Notes: a model not told the origin generated them from the letters alone. A stretch of DNA of 64,000 nt from an uncultured Clostridia bacterium (GCA_947382485.1 CANCYS010000002.1:62001-126000); one strand, 5' to 3'; shown: positions 6,565 through 15,337, counted from the first letter of the stretch. Program-made: numbers and translations.

Positions 6565-7374
6565 ATGTTTTTTAAGCGTAAGCAAAATAAAACCGTAGAA
6601 AAAGTGTCTTTTAATGAAATTGAATCAGACAATCAACAAAACCCAGACAAAATAAACAATGAAAATTATGGTACACGTTTTGATTTTTTAGATAGAGAAG
6701 GAAACATAGACGAATATCTTGAAATTGTAAACGGTGACAGACTCACAGCAGGTATTGTTGAAGAGTGTATTGAAAAAATTGATAGAATTTATTATACAAT
6801 AAATTTAGAAATAAAAGATTATATTGAAAATTTAGTATTAAGTCATCCAGAACTTTGTTTTATAGCAAAAAATAAAATGACAGGTGAAGTTGTTGGATAT
6901 TTATACATGTTTGCACTCACATCAAAGTGTACAGTAGACTTCTTACTTGGTAATGTTTCTTTTGAATCTCTTAAAGAAGAACATTTCTTGCCAGAAGGCT
7001 ACACAGGATTATTCAATCTCAACATTGCAGAGTTTGCAGTTGTGCCAGAATGGCAAAACAGTAGAACATATAGAACTCTTTTTTCAGAAGCAGTTAAAGC
7101 ACTTGCAAAGAAAGCAGAAAGTGGTTGTTATGTAAATTTTGAATATATTGAAATTTCAAACGTATTTGAAAGACAACTTGCTCAGGCTCTTGGTTTAAGC
7201 ATACTTTCTGGTTCAAAAATTGAAAAGGATAGAAAAATCGCTGGAAGTGTATTTAATTATGAAACTTTCAGAAATTTAGCAAACTATCATCTTCTTGCAA
7301 CTGCATACACAACAATTGATGCAACAAATGCTCTTTCAAATGTGAAAGACTATTCAAAAATGCTTGAAGATTAG
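6565..7374 (+). CDS. GNAT-like protein of unknown function
   Basis: A 269-residue protein. The ATG at 6565 is preceded by TTGGAGGA; the in-frame TTG at 6553 overlaps that binding site and is unlikely. The N-terminal 30 residues are polar. The middle (FIAKNKMTGEVVGYLYMFAL; NIAEFAVVPEWQNSRTYRTLF) looks like a degenerate acetyltransferase core with beta4/beta5 and a P-loop-like turn lacking the usual RGxGxG. It ends 14 bases before the next GNAT gene, so co-expression is likely. Assignment to the fold is inference. Confidence 0.5.
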   Translation: MFFKRKQNKTVEKVSFNEIESDNQQNPDKINNENYGTRFDFLDREGNIDEYLEIVNGDRLTAGIVEECIEKIDRIYYTINLEIKDYIENLVLSHPELCFIAKNKMTGEVVGYLYMFALTSKCTVDFLLGNVSFESLKEEHFLPEGYTGLFNLNIAEFAVVPEWQNSRTYRTLFSEAVKALAKKAESGCYVNFEYIEISNVFERQLAQALGLSILSGSKIEKDRKIAGSVFNYETFRNLANYHLLATAYTTIDATNALSNVKDYSKMLED

Positions 7375-7388
7375 TGTTATGGAGAATT

Positions 7389-7904
7389 ATGGAATTACAA
7401 AAAATAACTAAACAAAATTTAGATGAATTTTATGAAATTCATAAAAAAGATTTTTGTTATGGTGAAAGACGTTCAAAAGGCAAACTTAAAGAAATTTTAA
7501 ATGAACAAAGTTTTTCAAGCAATTATGTTTGTTTTGATGGAAACAGAGTAGGCTATTTGAATTATTGGGATTTTGGCGAGTTTGTATTTGTTGAACATAT
7601 TGCAATATTTGAAAGCATGCGTGGAACAGGTTATGGTTCAAAAATTCTTTCAGAGTTTATTAATAAGATAAAGAAGAATGTAATTTTAGAAGTTGAACCA
7701 CCAGAAGATGAAGTTTCAATAAAAAGAATCCACTTTTATGAAAAATTGGGTTTTGTATTAAATGATTATAATTACACTCAACCTTCATATCATGGAACTG
7801 GTAAAGGGTTACCAATGAAACTCATGACACATGGCAAAGTCTATGATTCAAAAACATTAAAAAAATATGTTAATACAATATATAAAAATGTATATAAGAT
7901 ATAA
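7389..7904 (+). CDS. GNAT-family N-acetyltransferase
   Basis: A 171-residue protein whose ATG at 7389 has GGAGA four bases upstream; an in-frame GTG overlapping the previous stop (7374) lacks a binding site. Motif A reads HIAIFESMRGTGYGSKIL, a clear acetyl-CoA binding loop (RGTGYGS), and IHFYEKLGFVLND is the C-terminal GNAT motif. Substrate unknown. Last gene of a short tandem of acetyltransferase-like genes, closed by a terminator. Confidence 0.8.
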   Translation: MELQKITKQNLDEFYEIHKKDFCYGERRSKGKLKEILNEQSFSSNYVCFDGNRVGYLNYWDFGEFVFVEHIAIFESMRGTGYGSKILSEFINKIKKNVILEVEPPEDEVSIKRIHFYEKLGFVLNDYNYTQPSYHGTGKGLPMKLMTHGKVYDSKTLKKYVNTIYKNVYKI

Positions 7905-7908
7905 AATT

Positions 7909-7933
7909 TCCTAATTTTAAATTAGGATTTTTT
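7909..7933 (+). terminator. Rho-independent terminator
   Basis: TCCTAATTT and its complement around a single-base centre, followed by TTTTTT, immediately after the GNAT gene. Confidence 0.7.
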
Positions 7934-7988
7934 ATTAGTATACTTTTATTTTTATGTATGATATTATATCTAATATATAGGAGTTATT

Positions 7989-8600
7989 ATGATTGAAATT
8001 GAATTAAAACTTCAAGTAAAAGATTTTCCAGATTGTTCTAATTTAGAATTTGTTGAAGAAAAAAGAGTTGTTGATGTTTATTATGACACAGAGGATTACA
8101 AATTAATACAAACAGGCAACTTTTTAAGAAATAGAAATAATAAAAAAATAGATTTCAAACTTAATATTGGTGATTTAACTCACACTTATTGCAAAGAAAC
8201 AAGATTTGATTATCAGCATTTTGTAGATAATGAAAACTTAAAATCAATTTTTGATAGTGTTGGAATAGAATATAATAAAAATTTTAATAGTTTTGAAACA
8301 TTTTTAAGTTCAAATAAATTAAAAGTTCTAGCAACAATTGATAAAGTCAGAAAAGTTTATAAATTTGAAGATTTAACAATCAGTTTGGATAACGCCAAAG
8401 ATATAGGTAAGTTTATCGAGATAGAATACAATCTTCCAGATGGAACAATGTTTAGTAAAGATGAAATAACTTCAAAAATGATAAAAATTATGACTGAAAA
8501 TAATCTTTTAAATGAATATGAAAAGGTTAATATAGGTTATGTAGAATTATATTTAAAAAAGCATAACAAAACAGCCTATGAACTAGGATTATATAAGTAA
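7989..8600 (+). CDS. CYTH-domain protein (triphosphate tunnel metalloenzyme)
   Basis: A 203-residue protein beginning with the CYTH signature EIELK (ExExK, residues 3-7). This is followed by the YYDTEDYKLIQTGNFLRNR block and further alternating charged strands, as in CYTH enzymes, which bind triphosphate groups within a beta tunnel. Members act as thiamine triphosphatase, tripolyphosphatase or class IV adenylate cyclase; the sequence does not decide which. It ends 11 bases before the flavoprotein gene, and the next two genes follow closely, forming a probable operon 7989-10016. Confidence 0.8.
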   Translation: MIEIELKLQVKDFPDCSNLEFVEEKRVVDVYYDTEDYKLIQTGNFLRNRNNKKIDFKLNIGDLTHTYCKETRFDYQHFVDNENLKSIFDSVGIEYNKNFNSFETFLSSNKLKVLATIDKVRKVYKFEDLTISLDNAKDIGKFIEIEYNLPDGTMFSKDEITSKMIKIMTENNLLNEYEKVNIGYVELYLKKHNKTAYELGLYK

Positions 8601-8611
8601 AGGAGATTTAT

Positions 8612-9235
8612 ATGAAAGTTTTGCTTGTAAATGGAAGTCCAAACAAAGATGGAAGCACAAATGCTGCACTTTTAGAAGTTGCAAAAACTTTAAATGAAGA
8701 AGGCGTTGAAACAGAAATTGTTTGGATTGGCAATGGACAAATAAGAGATTGTATTGCTTGTCGTGGTTGTAATAATATAGGTCATTGTGTTTTTGATGAT
8801 GACATTGTAAACACTCTCATAGACAAGTCAAAAGAAAGCGATGGTTTTGTGTTCGGTTCGCCAGTGTATTATGCTCATGCAAATGGCAGGTTATTATCAA
8901 TATTAGACAGGTTGTTCTATGCTGGTTCAAATGCTTTCAAATTTAAGCCCGCTGCATCAGTTGTTGTTGCAAGGCGTGCAGGAACAACCAATGCTTTTGA
9001 TGATATAAATAAATATTTTGGGATAAATCAAATGCCACAAATTTCTTCAACTTATTGGAATCTAGTTTACGGAAGTTCAAAGGAACAAATTTTGCAAGAT
9101 AAAGAAGGTGTTCAAACAATGCACAACATTGGCAAAAATATGGCATGGATTTTAAGATGTATTGAAGCAGGAAAGTCACAAGGTGTTGAACTGCCAAAAA
9201 CTGAAACAGGAAATAGAACAAATTTTATAAGGTAG
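8612..9235 (+). CDS. NADPH-dependent FMN reductase / iron-sulfur flavoprotein family
   Basis: A 207-residue flavodoxin-like protein. The FMN phosphate loop is GSPNKDGST (about 8-16). The Cys cluster C47-x2-C50-x2-C53-x5-C59 is typical of the iron-sulfur flavoprotein subgroup. GSPVYYAHANG (about 93-103) contacts the isoalloxazine ring. It likely transfers electrons in the cytosol; partners are unknown. AAGGAG precedes ATG. It sits 7 bases before the nucleoside phosphorylase gene. Confidence 0.85.
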   Translation: MKVLLVNGSPNKDGSTNAALLEVAKTLNEEGVETEIVWIGNGQIRDCIACRGCNNIGHCVFDDDIVNTLIDKSKESDGFVFGSPVYYAHANGRLLSILDRLFYAGSNAFKFKPAASVVVARRAGTTNAFDDINKYFGINQMPQISSTYWNLVYGSSKEQILQDKEGVQTMHNIGKNMAWILRCIEAGKSQGVELPKTETGNRTNFIR

Positions 9236-9242
9236 GTAGTAT

Positions 9243-10016
9243 ATGTTAAATTACGATGGAACAAGTGAACCAATAATCAAGGCAGAATATTTTTATAAAA
9301 GAATAGAAAACTTGCCAAAAACATGTCTTTCATTTTTTTCCAAAAAATTACTTAGACATTTTGTAGAAAAGTATAATCCAGAAATTGTTGGAGAACTCAA
9401 CAACTCAGTTATGGATTCACCAGTTTATAAAGTTAATTTTGAAGGTGAAGATGTGTTGGTTGTGCAAGCATCAATTGGAGCACCTGCAATGGTATGTACT
9501 CTTGAAGAAACTGTTGCTCTCACAGGCATTGAAAATTTTGTGTTAATGGGTTGTTGTGGTTGTCTAGATAATAAAATAGAAGACTATGGCGTAATAATTC
9601 CAACATCTGCAATCCGTGATGAAGGAACAAGTTATCATTATATTGAACCCGCAGATGAAATAGAAATTGAACCAGAATGTGTAGCTGTTGCTGAAAATGT
9701 AGTTAAGAGTTTAGGTATAAACTATTATAAAGGAAAAACATGGACAACAGACGCAATTTTAAGAGAAACAAAAAACAAGGTTCAAGAAAGAAGAAATCAA
9801 GGTGCAATCACAGTTGACATGGAGTGTTCGGCAGTTGCAGTTGTTTGTAAAAAAATTGGTGTAAATTTTGCACAAATTTTCTATGCAGCAGACAACTTAG
9901 ATGGAGAAGAATATGATGTAAGAAGTCTTGGCGGAATTGAAATTGATAAGGCTGACAGAATGATTCCAATAGGTCTTAAATGTGCAATTGAACTTAAAAA
10001 ACATTTTGAAAAATAA
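9243..10016 (+). CDS. Uridine/purine nucleoside phosphorylase-like protein
   Basis: A 257-residue protein of the nucleoside phosphorylase family I. VVQASIGAPAMVCTLEE near residue 75-91, GCCGCLD for phosphate binding, and VDMECSAVAVV (about 197-207) are the family's ribose/phosphate-binding elements. It is predicted to cleave a nucleoside with phosphate to base and ribose-1-phosphate; uridine phosphorylase is the closest guess. AGGTAGG precedes the ATG. Last gene of its operon before a strong bidirectional terminator. Confidence 0.8.
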   Translation: MLNYDGTSEPIIKAEYFYKRIENLPKTCLSFFSKKLLRHFVEKYNPEIVGELNNSVMDSPVYKVNFEGEDVLVVQASIGAPAMVCTLEETVALTGIENFVLMGCCGCLDNKIEDYGVIIPTSAIRDEGTSYHYIEPADEIEIEPECVAVAENVVKSLGINYYKGKTWTTDAILRETKNKVQERRNQGAITVDMECSAVAVVCKKIGVNFAQIFYAADNLDGEEYDVRSLGGIEIDKADRMIPIGLKCAIELKKHFEK

Positions 10017-10020
10017 TAAA

Positions 10021-10046
10021 AACACACACCAATTGGTGTGTGTTTT
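10021..10046. terminator. Bidirectional terminator
   Basis: AACACACACC-AATT-GGTGTGTGTT with T's on the plus side and A's on the other, between convergent genes ending at 10016 and 10061. Confidence 0.8.
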
Positions 10047-10060
10047 TTACTTTGCAATAA

Positions 10061-10567
10061 TTAAGAAACTGTTATAGTTTTTGCATAATCAATAAACTTT
10101 GGAGTGTACTTGTCTTTGTTTTTAGATAGACAAGCAAATTGACAAAGCCAAAATGCATCAGTACCTTTTTGCATAACAGCGAAATAATAATAACTTTGTC
10201 CAGAAACAGATTTTGTATATGAGAAATAAACTAAATCATTATCTTCTTTAATTTGTGAACTTAAACGGTTTAAAGAAATAATTAAATTAGCATAGTTTTT
10301 TAATGTTTTATTTTTTGCATCAGTAAATGCACCAGATTCATCAAGTTCAGTAAACAATTCTTTTGTTGCTGTGAATATAATATTTGTGCTTTGAAGGTAG
10401 TAAGTTTGTCCAACAATTTCTTTTTCAATAAATCCATTATTGAGAGTAATTGAAAGACCAGCGTCACAAGTATAAGTTTTTTCACTATTATTTGAACAAG
10501 CAACGAAAGTAAAAATAGATAAACAAACAAGCATCATTGAAAGCATAATTTTAATACTTTTTTTCAT
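10061..10567 (-). CDS. Lipoprotein of unknown function
   Basis: A 168-residue protein with an N-terminal lipoprotein signal: MKKSIK, a hydrophobic core, then FVAC with Cys at about residue 24 followed by SNNS. The mature part (about 145 residues) is a mixed alpha/beta chain with several Tyr-rich strands (SYYYFAVMQKG). I do not recognise a domain. Expected to be anchored on the outer face of the membrane. GAGGTG precedes the ATG. Confidence 0.7.
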   Translation of the reverse strand: MKKSIKIMLSMMLVCLSIFTFVACSNNSEKTYTCDAGLSITLNNGFIEKEIVGQTYYLQSTNIIFTATKELFTELDESGAFTDAKNKTLKNYANLIISLNRLSSQIKEDNDLVYFSYTKSVSGQSYYYFAVMQKGTDAFWLCQFACLSKNKDKYTPKFIDYAKTITVS

Positions 10568-10653
10568 ATTTCACCTCTTAATTTAAATTTATCACTTTAA
10601 ACTTTTAATTGTCAAATAATAATTATATAAATTATAAATTTACAAAATAATTA

Positions 10654-11130
10654 TTATTTCAACAAAAATTTAAGTTCTTTTTTCCATAATAAAATGTCGA
10701 ATCTTGGGTTTGCCGAACTAGTTGATGGCAAGCATATAACAGGCAAATTATTTGCATAATTATTTATGAATATATTATATGCAGTTTTTCCATTGCACAG
10801 CACTTTTTCAATATTATTTGCCTTTTTAAAAATTGAATTAAAGTCAGCAACTTTAAAGTCGGATTTTTCAAGAGTATTATCTGCAGAACCTAAAAGATTA
10901 CTTTTTTCAACAACATCATAAAGTGCAATGCCATGATTTAACAAAAATTGTTTTTTGCAAGTTATATCATCTTCAATTTTTTCATTAAAAATAGTACTAA
11001 GCATTTTCCAAAATCTGTTTTGTTTGTTGCCATAGTAAAATCCATTCTCTCTGCTTTTCACACTAGGAAAACTTCCGAGAATAAGAACTTTTGAATTTTT
11101 GTCAAACACAGGTTCAAATCCATTAAACAT
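10654..11130 (-). CDS. DNA-deoxyinosine glycosylase (UDG superfamily, family 6-like)
   Basis: A 158-residue protein with the uracil-DNA-glycosylase fold hallmarks: motif 1 region LILGSFPSVKSRENGFYYGNKQNRFW (about residues 15-40) and the C-terminal loop CLPSTSSANPRF (about 135-146). GSFPS...FYY...N.FW is the pattern of hypoxanthine/deoxyinosine glycosylases, with the Asn of GNKQNRFW as probable catalytic residue. It removes deaminated adenine from DNA. The binding site before ATG is weak (GAG 12 bases upstream). Monocistronic. Confidence 0.75.
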   Translation of the reverse strand: MFNGFEPVFDKNSKVLILGSFPSVKSRENGFYYGNKQNRFWKMLSTIFNEKIEDDITCKKQFLLNHGIALYDVVEKSNLLGSADNTLEKSDFKVADFNSIFKKANNIEKVLCNGKTAYNIFINNYANNLPVICLPSTSSANPRFDILLWKKELKFLLK

Positions 11131-11250
11131 AATTTTATTAAACTCTAAAAATATAATAATGTCAAGTTAATAAATAATTATCATTTTTTATATAAAATAA
11201 TTTTCAAAAATAAAAAAATATTATATAATAAATTTTATAAGGAGTTTAAA

Positions 11251-11901
11251 ATGGGAAATAAGTTAGATGAAAATTATTTTAAAATGACTGATGGCATGCA
11301 AATCAATCATGTTGAAGATATTTTAGACGAAGATGAAACTATACTTCTTAGGCAAAAACCTAAGAAAAGTGCATATGTTTTTAATTCTTTTGTAAGAATG
11401 CTTCCAATAGCAATCCTTTGGGGTGGTATTGATGGAACACTTCTAGGGTTTATGATAAGTGGAATGGTTAAAGGTCAAATACCATTAGCAGTTCTTGGAT
11501 TTATCATTCCATTTTTTGCAATTCATTTAATTCCAATATGGATGTGGATTGGAGGAATAGTCAAAGCTGCGGCAGGGTGGAAAAATATTGAATATGTTTT
11601 CACAGAAAAAAGAATAATCATTAGAAGTGGTTTAGTCGGAATTGATTTTGTAAATGTTTATTATAGTGACATTTTAGGAGTTAATCTTAGAGTTGGCTTA
11701 ATTGATAGAATGTTTAAAGTAGGTGACATTTATATTTCTGCTCACAATCAGTCAGAGGTATTATATGACATTTCAAATCCATATTTCATTTTAAGAAAAA
11801 TACAAAAAATTGTTATTGATATCAAAAATGATATTATTTTCCCTAACAATTTAAGACCAGAAGAAAATAGTGGTTTCAACACAAAATATCGTCCTAGATA
11901 A
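11251..11901 (+). CDS. Membrane protein with bacterial PH domain
   Basis: A 216-residue protein. A polar N-terminus of about 45 residues is followed by two membrane helices (about 54-75 and 84-108). A domain starting EYVFTEKRIIIRSGLVGIDFVNVYYSDILGVNLRVGL then matches the bPH2-type pleckstrin-like fold (YxxTxxRIxxxxG, then a basic strand and a closing D-box-like region). Function unknown. AAGGAG precedes the ATG. It lies 20 bases upstream of a Nudix gene, starting a run of four same-strand genes to 13809. Confidence 0.7.
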   Translation: MGNKLDENYFKMTDGMQINHVEDILDEDETILLRQKPKKSAYVFNSFVRMLPIAILWGGIDGTLLGFMISGMVKGQIPLAVLGFIIPFFAIHLIPIWMWIGGIVKAAAGWKNIEYVFTEKRIIIRSGLVGIDFVNVYYSDILGVNLRVGLIDRMFKVGDIYISAHNQSEVLYDISNPYFILRKIQKIVIDIKNDIIFPNNLRPEENSGFNTKYRPR

Positions 11902-11921
11902 AATTATAAATGGAGTAATAA

Positions 11922-12476
11922 ATGGTAGAGTTATCAGCAGATAAGGAAGAATTATTATATGTTTTAGATGACGATGGAAATAGCACGGGAAAACTAGAAA
12001 AGCGAAGTTACATTCATGAGCATGGTTTGTTTCATAATGAAATTGCACTTTGGATTATTGATAAGGAAAATAAAAAAGTTCTTTTGCAAAGGCGTAGTCC
12101 AAATAAAATTATAAATCCAAACAAATTTGGGCTTTGTGCTGGTCATGTTGTGGGTGATGACACCATAGAGCAAACTGTATTCAAAGAAACAAGTGAAGAA
12201 CTAGGACTAGATTTAAAAAATTATGATGTAAAATTTTTAGCTAAGATAAAAAGAATTGAAACTTATCAAAAATGTTTTAGTTATCATTTTTACATTTTGG
12301 CAAAGTTAGATTTAAATGATTTAAAAATACAAAAAGAAGAACTTACTGAAATTTTTTATATTGATTATGAAACATTAAAACAAATGGTAGAAAACCAAGA
12401 CAGAAACATTTCAGAAGGTTGGAAAAAAACATTTAAGCCAATTTTTGAAAAATTAGATGAAATTATATTAAACTAG
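11922..12476 (+). CDS. Nudix hydrolase, isopentenyl-diphosphate-isomerase-like
   Basis: A 184-residue protein with the layout of the IDI-like Nudix subgroup: VLDDDGNSTGKLEKR, then HGLFHNEIALWIID, LLQRRSPNK, and the Nudix box GHVVGDDTIEQTVFKETSEELGL (about 69-91). The box is slightly degenerate: Asp replaces the first Glu and Lys replaces the Arg of GX5EX7REUXEEXGU, while the EE pair that binds metal is intact. It hydrolyses an unknown nucleotide or prenyl diphosphate. It is followed after 9 bases by the NT5C-like gene. Confidence 0.75.
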   Translation: MVELSADKEELLYVLDDDGNSTGKLEKRSYIHEHGLFHNEIALWIIDKENKKVLLQRRSPNKIINPNKFGLCAGHVVGDDTIEQTVFKETSEELGLDLKNYDVKFLAKIKRIETYQKCFSYHFYILAKLDLNDLKIQKEELTEIFYIDYETLKQMVENQDRNISEGWKKTFKPIFEKLDEIILN

Positions 12477-12485
12477 GAGTTTGTT

Positions 12486-13085
12486 ATGCGTATAGGTATA
12501 GATATTGATAACACATTGTCAGATATTAAATCAGAAATATCAATTGCACTCTATGAGTATGCAAAAAGTTTAGGTAAATCCGTTGGTGATAAACCAGTTT
12601 ATATTGAAGATGTAAAAGATGACGGAAGAATATATCAAGAGAAATATAATTTAAATTATGAAGAATTGATGTATTTCATGAATGTAATTCAAGAAAAAAT
12701 TATGGCAAATGCAACACCAAGATTTGGAGTTCATGAAGTCATAAATACTCTTAAAGCAGACAAAGATATAATTTATATAATAACTGCGAGAGATTCAGAG
12801 TTTCATGAAGATCCATATTTGCTAAGCAAAAACTGGCTTGAAAGTAATAATATAAAATATGACAAACTCATTGTAAATGCAAGAAATAAAGTTCCAATTT
12901 GTGTAAAAGAAAAAATAGATATATTTATTGATGATAAACTTTCAAACTGTGTCAGCATAGGGAAAGTTGGTGTAAAAACAATAAGAATTGGTTCAAGCAG
13001 AAGCACACATGAAGGTGTAGAAACTTTCACAAGTTGGCTTGAAATATATGATTATATAAAAAAGATTAAAACTGGCGAAGTTTAA
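12486..13085 (+). CDS. 5'(3')-deoxyribonucleotidase-like HAD protein (NT5C family)
   Basis: A 199-residue HAD protein with motif I IGIDIDNTLSD (residues 3-13), motif II IYIITARDSEF (about 97-107) and motif IV DIFIDDKLSN (about 144-153). The D-I-D-N-T-L motif I and the YEYAKSLGK cap helix match the NT5C-type 5' nucleotidase family, which dephosphorylates pyrimidine deoxynucleotides. Neighbouring Nudix and HAD genes fit nucleotide housekeeping. GGAG precedes ATG; 13 bases separate it from the next HAD gene. Confidence 0.75.
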   Translation: MRIGIDIDNTLSDIKSEISIALYEYAKSLGKSVGDKPVYIEDVKDDGRIYQEKYNLNYEELMYFMNVIQEKIMANATPRFGVHEVINTLKADKDIIYIITARDSEFHEDPYLLSKNWLESNNIKYDKLIVNARNKVPICVKEKIDIFIDDKLSNCVSIGKVGVKTIRIGSSRSTHEGVETFTSWLEIYDYIKKIKTGEV

Positions 13086-13098
13086 GTTTGGAGTAATT

Positions 13099-13809
13099 AT
13101 GATAAAAGCGGTATTTTTCGATTTAGATGGCACACTTCTTCCAATGGATGAAGATTCGTTCGTGAAGAAATATTTTGGATTATTAGCAGAAAAACTAGGA
13201 CATTTTGGCTATGATAAGGAAAAACTCATATCAACAGTTTGGGAAGGCGTTAAATTAATGATTAAAAATGATGGAACCAAAACCAATGAACAAGTTTTTT
13301 GGGATAATTTTGTTTCAATAATGGGCGAACAAACTTTAAAAGATAAGCCAATTTTTGATGAGTTTTATGCAAATGAATTTAAGAATTTAAAAACTGTAAC
13401 AACAGAAAATCCATATGCAAGACAAATTATAGATTTTTTAAAAGGGAAGGTTAAAATTATCCTATCAACAAATCCATTTTTTCCAAGTGTTGGTGTAAAT
13501 ACAAGACTAGAATTTATTGGCCTTAAACTTGAAGATTTTGATTATGTCTCAACTTATGAAAATTCAAGGTTTTCAAAACCAAATCCAAAATTTTATGAAG
13601 AAATTTTAAATAAATTTAACTTGAAACCAAGTGAAGTATTATTTTTTGGCAACAATGAAAGAGATGATGCAGAATGTGCTCACTTTGTTGGAATAAAGAC
13701 ATATCTTGTTGGAAACTATGTTGTCAAATATGATAAATGTCCGCAAGATGTCAAATATATTAAATTAGAAGATATTTTGCCAGTTATAAAAGATGAGTTA
13801 AATATTTAG
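13099..13809 (+). CDS. HAD-superfamily hydrolase, subfamily IA
   Basis: A 236-residue phosphatase-like protein: motif I FFDLDGTLL (about 6-14), an alpha-helical cap (about 20-100), motif II ILSTNP (about 119), motif III Lys in SKPNPKFYEE (about 157) and motif IV FFGNNERDDAE (about 181). In motif IV the usual GDxxxND reads GNNERDD. Substrate unknown. Last gene of the 11251-13809 run, closed by a terminator that also serves the opposite strand. Confidence 0.8.
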   Translation: MIKAVFFDLDGTLLPMDEDSFVKKYFGLLAEKLGHFGYDKEKLISTVWEGVKLMIKNDGTKTNEQVFWDNFVSIMGEQTLKDKPIFDEFYANEFKNLKTVTTENPYARQIIDFLKGKVKIILSTNPFFPSVGVNTRLEFIGLKLEDFDYVSTYENSRFSKPNPKFYEEILNKFNLKPSEVLFFGNNERDDAECAHFVGIKTYLVGNYVVKYDKCPQDVKYIKLEDILPVIKDELNI

Positions 13810-13815
13810 AAAAAT

Positions 13816-13843
13816 AAAAATCACCAAAGTTGGTGATTTTTTT
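13816..13843. terminator. Bidirectional terminator
   Basis: AAAAATCACCAA-AG-TTGGTGATTTTT plus further T's, placed between convergent genes ending at 13809 and 13842. Confidence 0.75.
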
Positions 13844-14513
13844 ATGATTTTGTATTATTTCCAAAGTTTGATGAAGAACTATCATCAATATTAAATGTGT
13901 TAAAATGATTTGAATACTTTTTTTCACCTTGTGCGTAAATTGCATCAAGAAGTCTGCATCTAGCATTATCATCCATCATACTAATATTTTTAAAATAGTT
14001 TGATGCAAAATCTGATGAGTCGTCGCCAAAAAATTTAGAAGCAGCAATACCAATAGTATTAAGTATAGAGTTTCTTTCAGTATCAGGTCCAGTCATTTTT
14101 GGTTGAAAAAATCTTACTTCACATGTACCAATTTTTAGGTCGCCAAGCCCATAAACTTGAAAAATGTCTCCAACACATTTGCTTTCTGATTCTGCAACAT
14201 TAGGGCGTGAAAATGTAAATTTATATAAAGTTCCTTCGTCAATAGGAATTGAAAGTTCACCACTAATAGATGGAATTAAAGAACCACAAATAAATTTTGG
14301 TTGATAAGCTGCACCTTCTGAAACATATCCCATAGAGAAATAATCATCAAATGCAAAAACTTTACCATAATAATTTATAAATTTGTGAACATTATCAGGA
14401 AGTTTTGCTTTAATTTCCAAGTCATACATTCTTGAATTTTCTAAACCACCATTAATGTTTTTAAGGGTTTTCATGATAGTTTCTTGTTCCATATGTTTTT
14501 TAAAATTGAACAT
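13842..14513 (-). CDS. Conserved-looking protein of unknown function (paralogue of upstream gene)
   Basis: A 223-residue soluble protein. About residues 35-135 contain GKVFAFDDYFSMGYVSEG and GSLIPSISGELSIPI, then a TFSRPNVAESE-type strand and GDLKIGTCEVRFF. The same order of motifs occurs in the gene upstream (14546-15337). The C-terminal third is polar and Ser/Asp/Asn-rich. No signal peptide or membrane helix. AAGGAG precedes the ATG. It lies 32 bases downstream of its paralogue, so the pair is probably an operon. Function unrecognised. Confidence 0.65.
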   Translation of the reverse strand: MFNFKKHMEQETIMKTLKNINGGLENSRMYDLEIKAKLPDNVHKFINYYGKVFAFDDYFSMGYVSEGAAYQPKFICGSLIPSISGELSIPIDEGTLYKFTFSRPNVAESESKCVGDIFQVYGLGDLKIGTCEVRFFQPKMTGPDTERNSILNTIGIAASKFFGDDSSDFASNYFKNISMMDDNARCRLLDAIYAQGEKKYSNHFNTFNIDDSSSSNFGNNTKS

Positions 14514-14545
14514 AGATTTCTCCTTTGTGAAAGTTTGGGATAAGA

Positions 14546-15337
14546 TTAAGAGTTAGTTTTTTTATTAGCTTCATCTTCGGTGTTTTTACCATTAACTTTG
14601 TTTTTAACATACGCTTCTTCTGCAAGATTAAACATTGGTCCGCCATTTGTCAAAATGTTAGGCAATATGATTTCATCATCAAACATTTCATCATCACCAC
14701 CAAACCAACTAAACTCATCTTGTTCTTCTTCTTTTTCAAAATTCTCAACAAATGGGTTTGGTTCTTCCAAACCATTAAACTCGTAAAATTTTCTATCAAT
14801 TTCATCAGTAACATAAAGTTGGTCTTCATTTGAAAGATATTCAACAAGTTCAAAATGTTGTCTAGCAAATTTATTTTTAGAAGTTTCAGATTTTTCTTCT
14901 ATACTTTTTAAACACTCATCAATTTTTGCTTGTTCTTCAAGTTTTTCAGATTCAGAAAGATTAATTAAACCAATGTTTAAATTTGTCATACCTTTTAGGT
15001 CAACTGGTTTCATTTCATTAAATTCAACACTGTAAATTCTTCCAAAATAGTGGTCTTGGTCGCCACTTGCAATAGTTGAACATTCAAGAGTGATTGGTGC
15101 ATGGTTTTCATCAAATTTATGAATTTTCGTAAGAGAAATGCCTGTTGAAGGAACAATAGTACCAATAACAAGATGAGATACATCATTAGAGTCATCTGAA
15201 ATTGTGCCAATACAAAAATTATCGTTGTAAAATGCCAATTTCCCATTCCATTTACCAGTCATATTTCCATCTTCATCTGGCAAAAAAGAATTCCATTCAC
15301 AAGAAATATTGAAATAACCAATAATTTTTCTTTCCAT
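14546..15337 (-). CDS. Protein of unknown function, first of a paralogous pair
   Basis: A 263-residue soluble protein. The ATG at 15337 follows TTGGAGAAATTT; the in-frame TTG at 15349 is part of that binding site. Residues 1-125 form a beta-rich domain with NGKLAFYNDNFCIGTISDD and IGTIVPSTGISLTKI, resembling the neighbouring 13842-14513 product. A charged helical region (about 125-185) and a very acidic tail (EKEEEQDEF, GGDDEMFDDE) follow. No known domain. Acidity and lack of Cys clusters suggest a cytosolic protein. Confidence 0.6.
   Translation of the reverse strand: MERKIIGYFNISCEWNSFLPDEDGNMTGKWNGKLAFYNDNFCIGTISDDSNDVSHLVIGTIVPSTGISLTKIHKFDENHAPITLECSTIASGDQDHYFGRIYSVEFNEMKPVDLKGMTNLNIGLINLSESEKLEEQAKIDECLKSIEEKSETSKNKFARQHFELVEYLSNEDQLYVTDEIDRKFYEFNGLEEPNPFVENFEKEEEQDEFSWFGGDDEMFDDEIILPNILTNGGPMFNLAEEAYVKNKVNGKNTEDEANKKTNS

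Noticed and set aside
14580..14786. Plus-strand frame inside the acidic-tailed protein gene
   Set aside because: Mirror of Asp/Glu-rich codons on the other strand; no binding site, no protein-like pattern.
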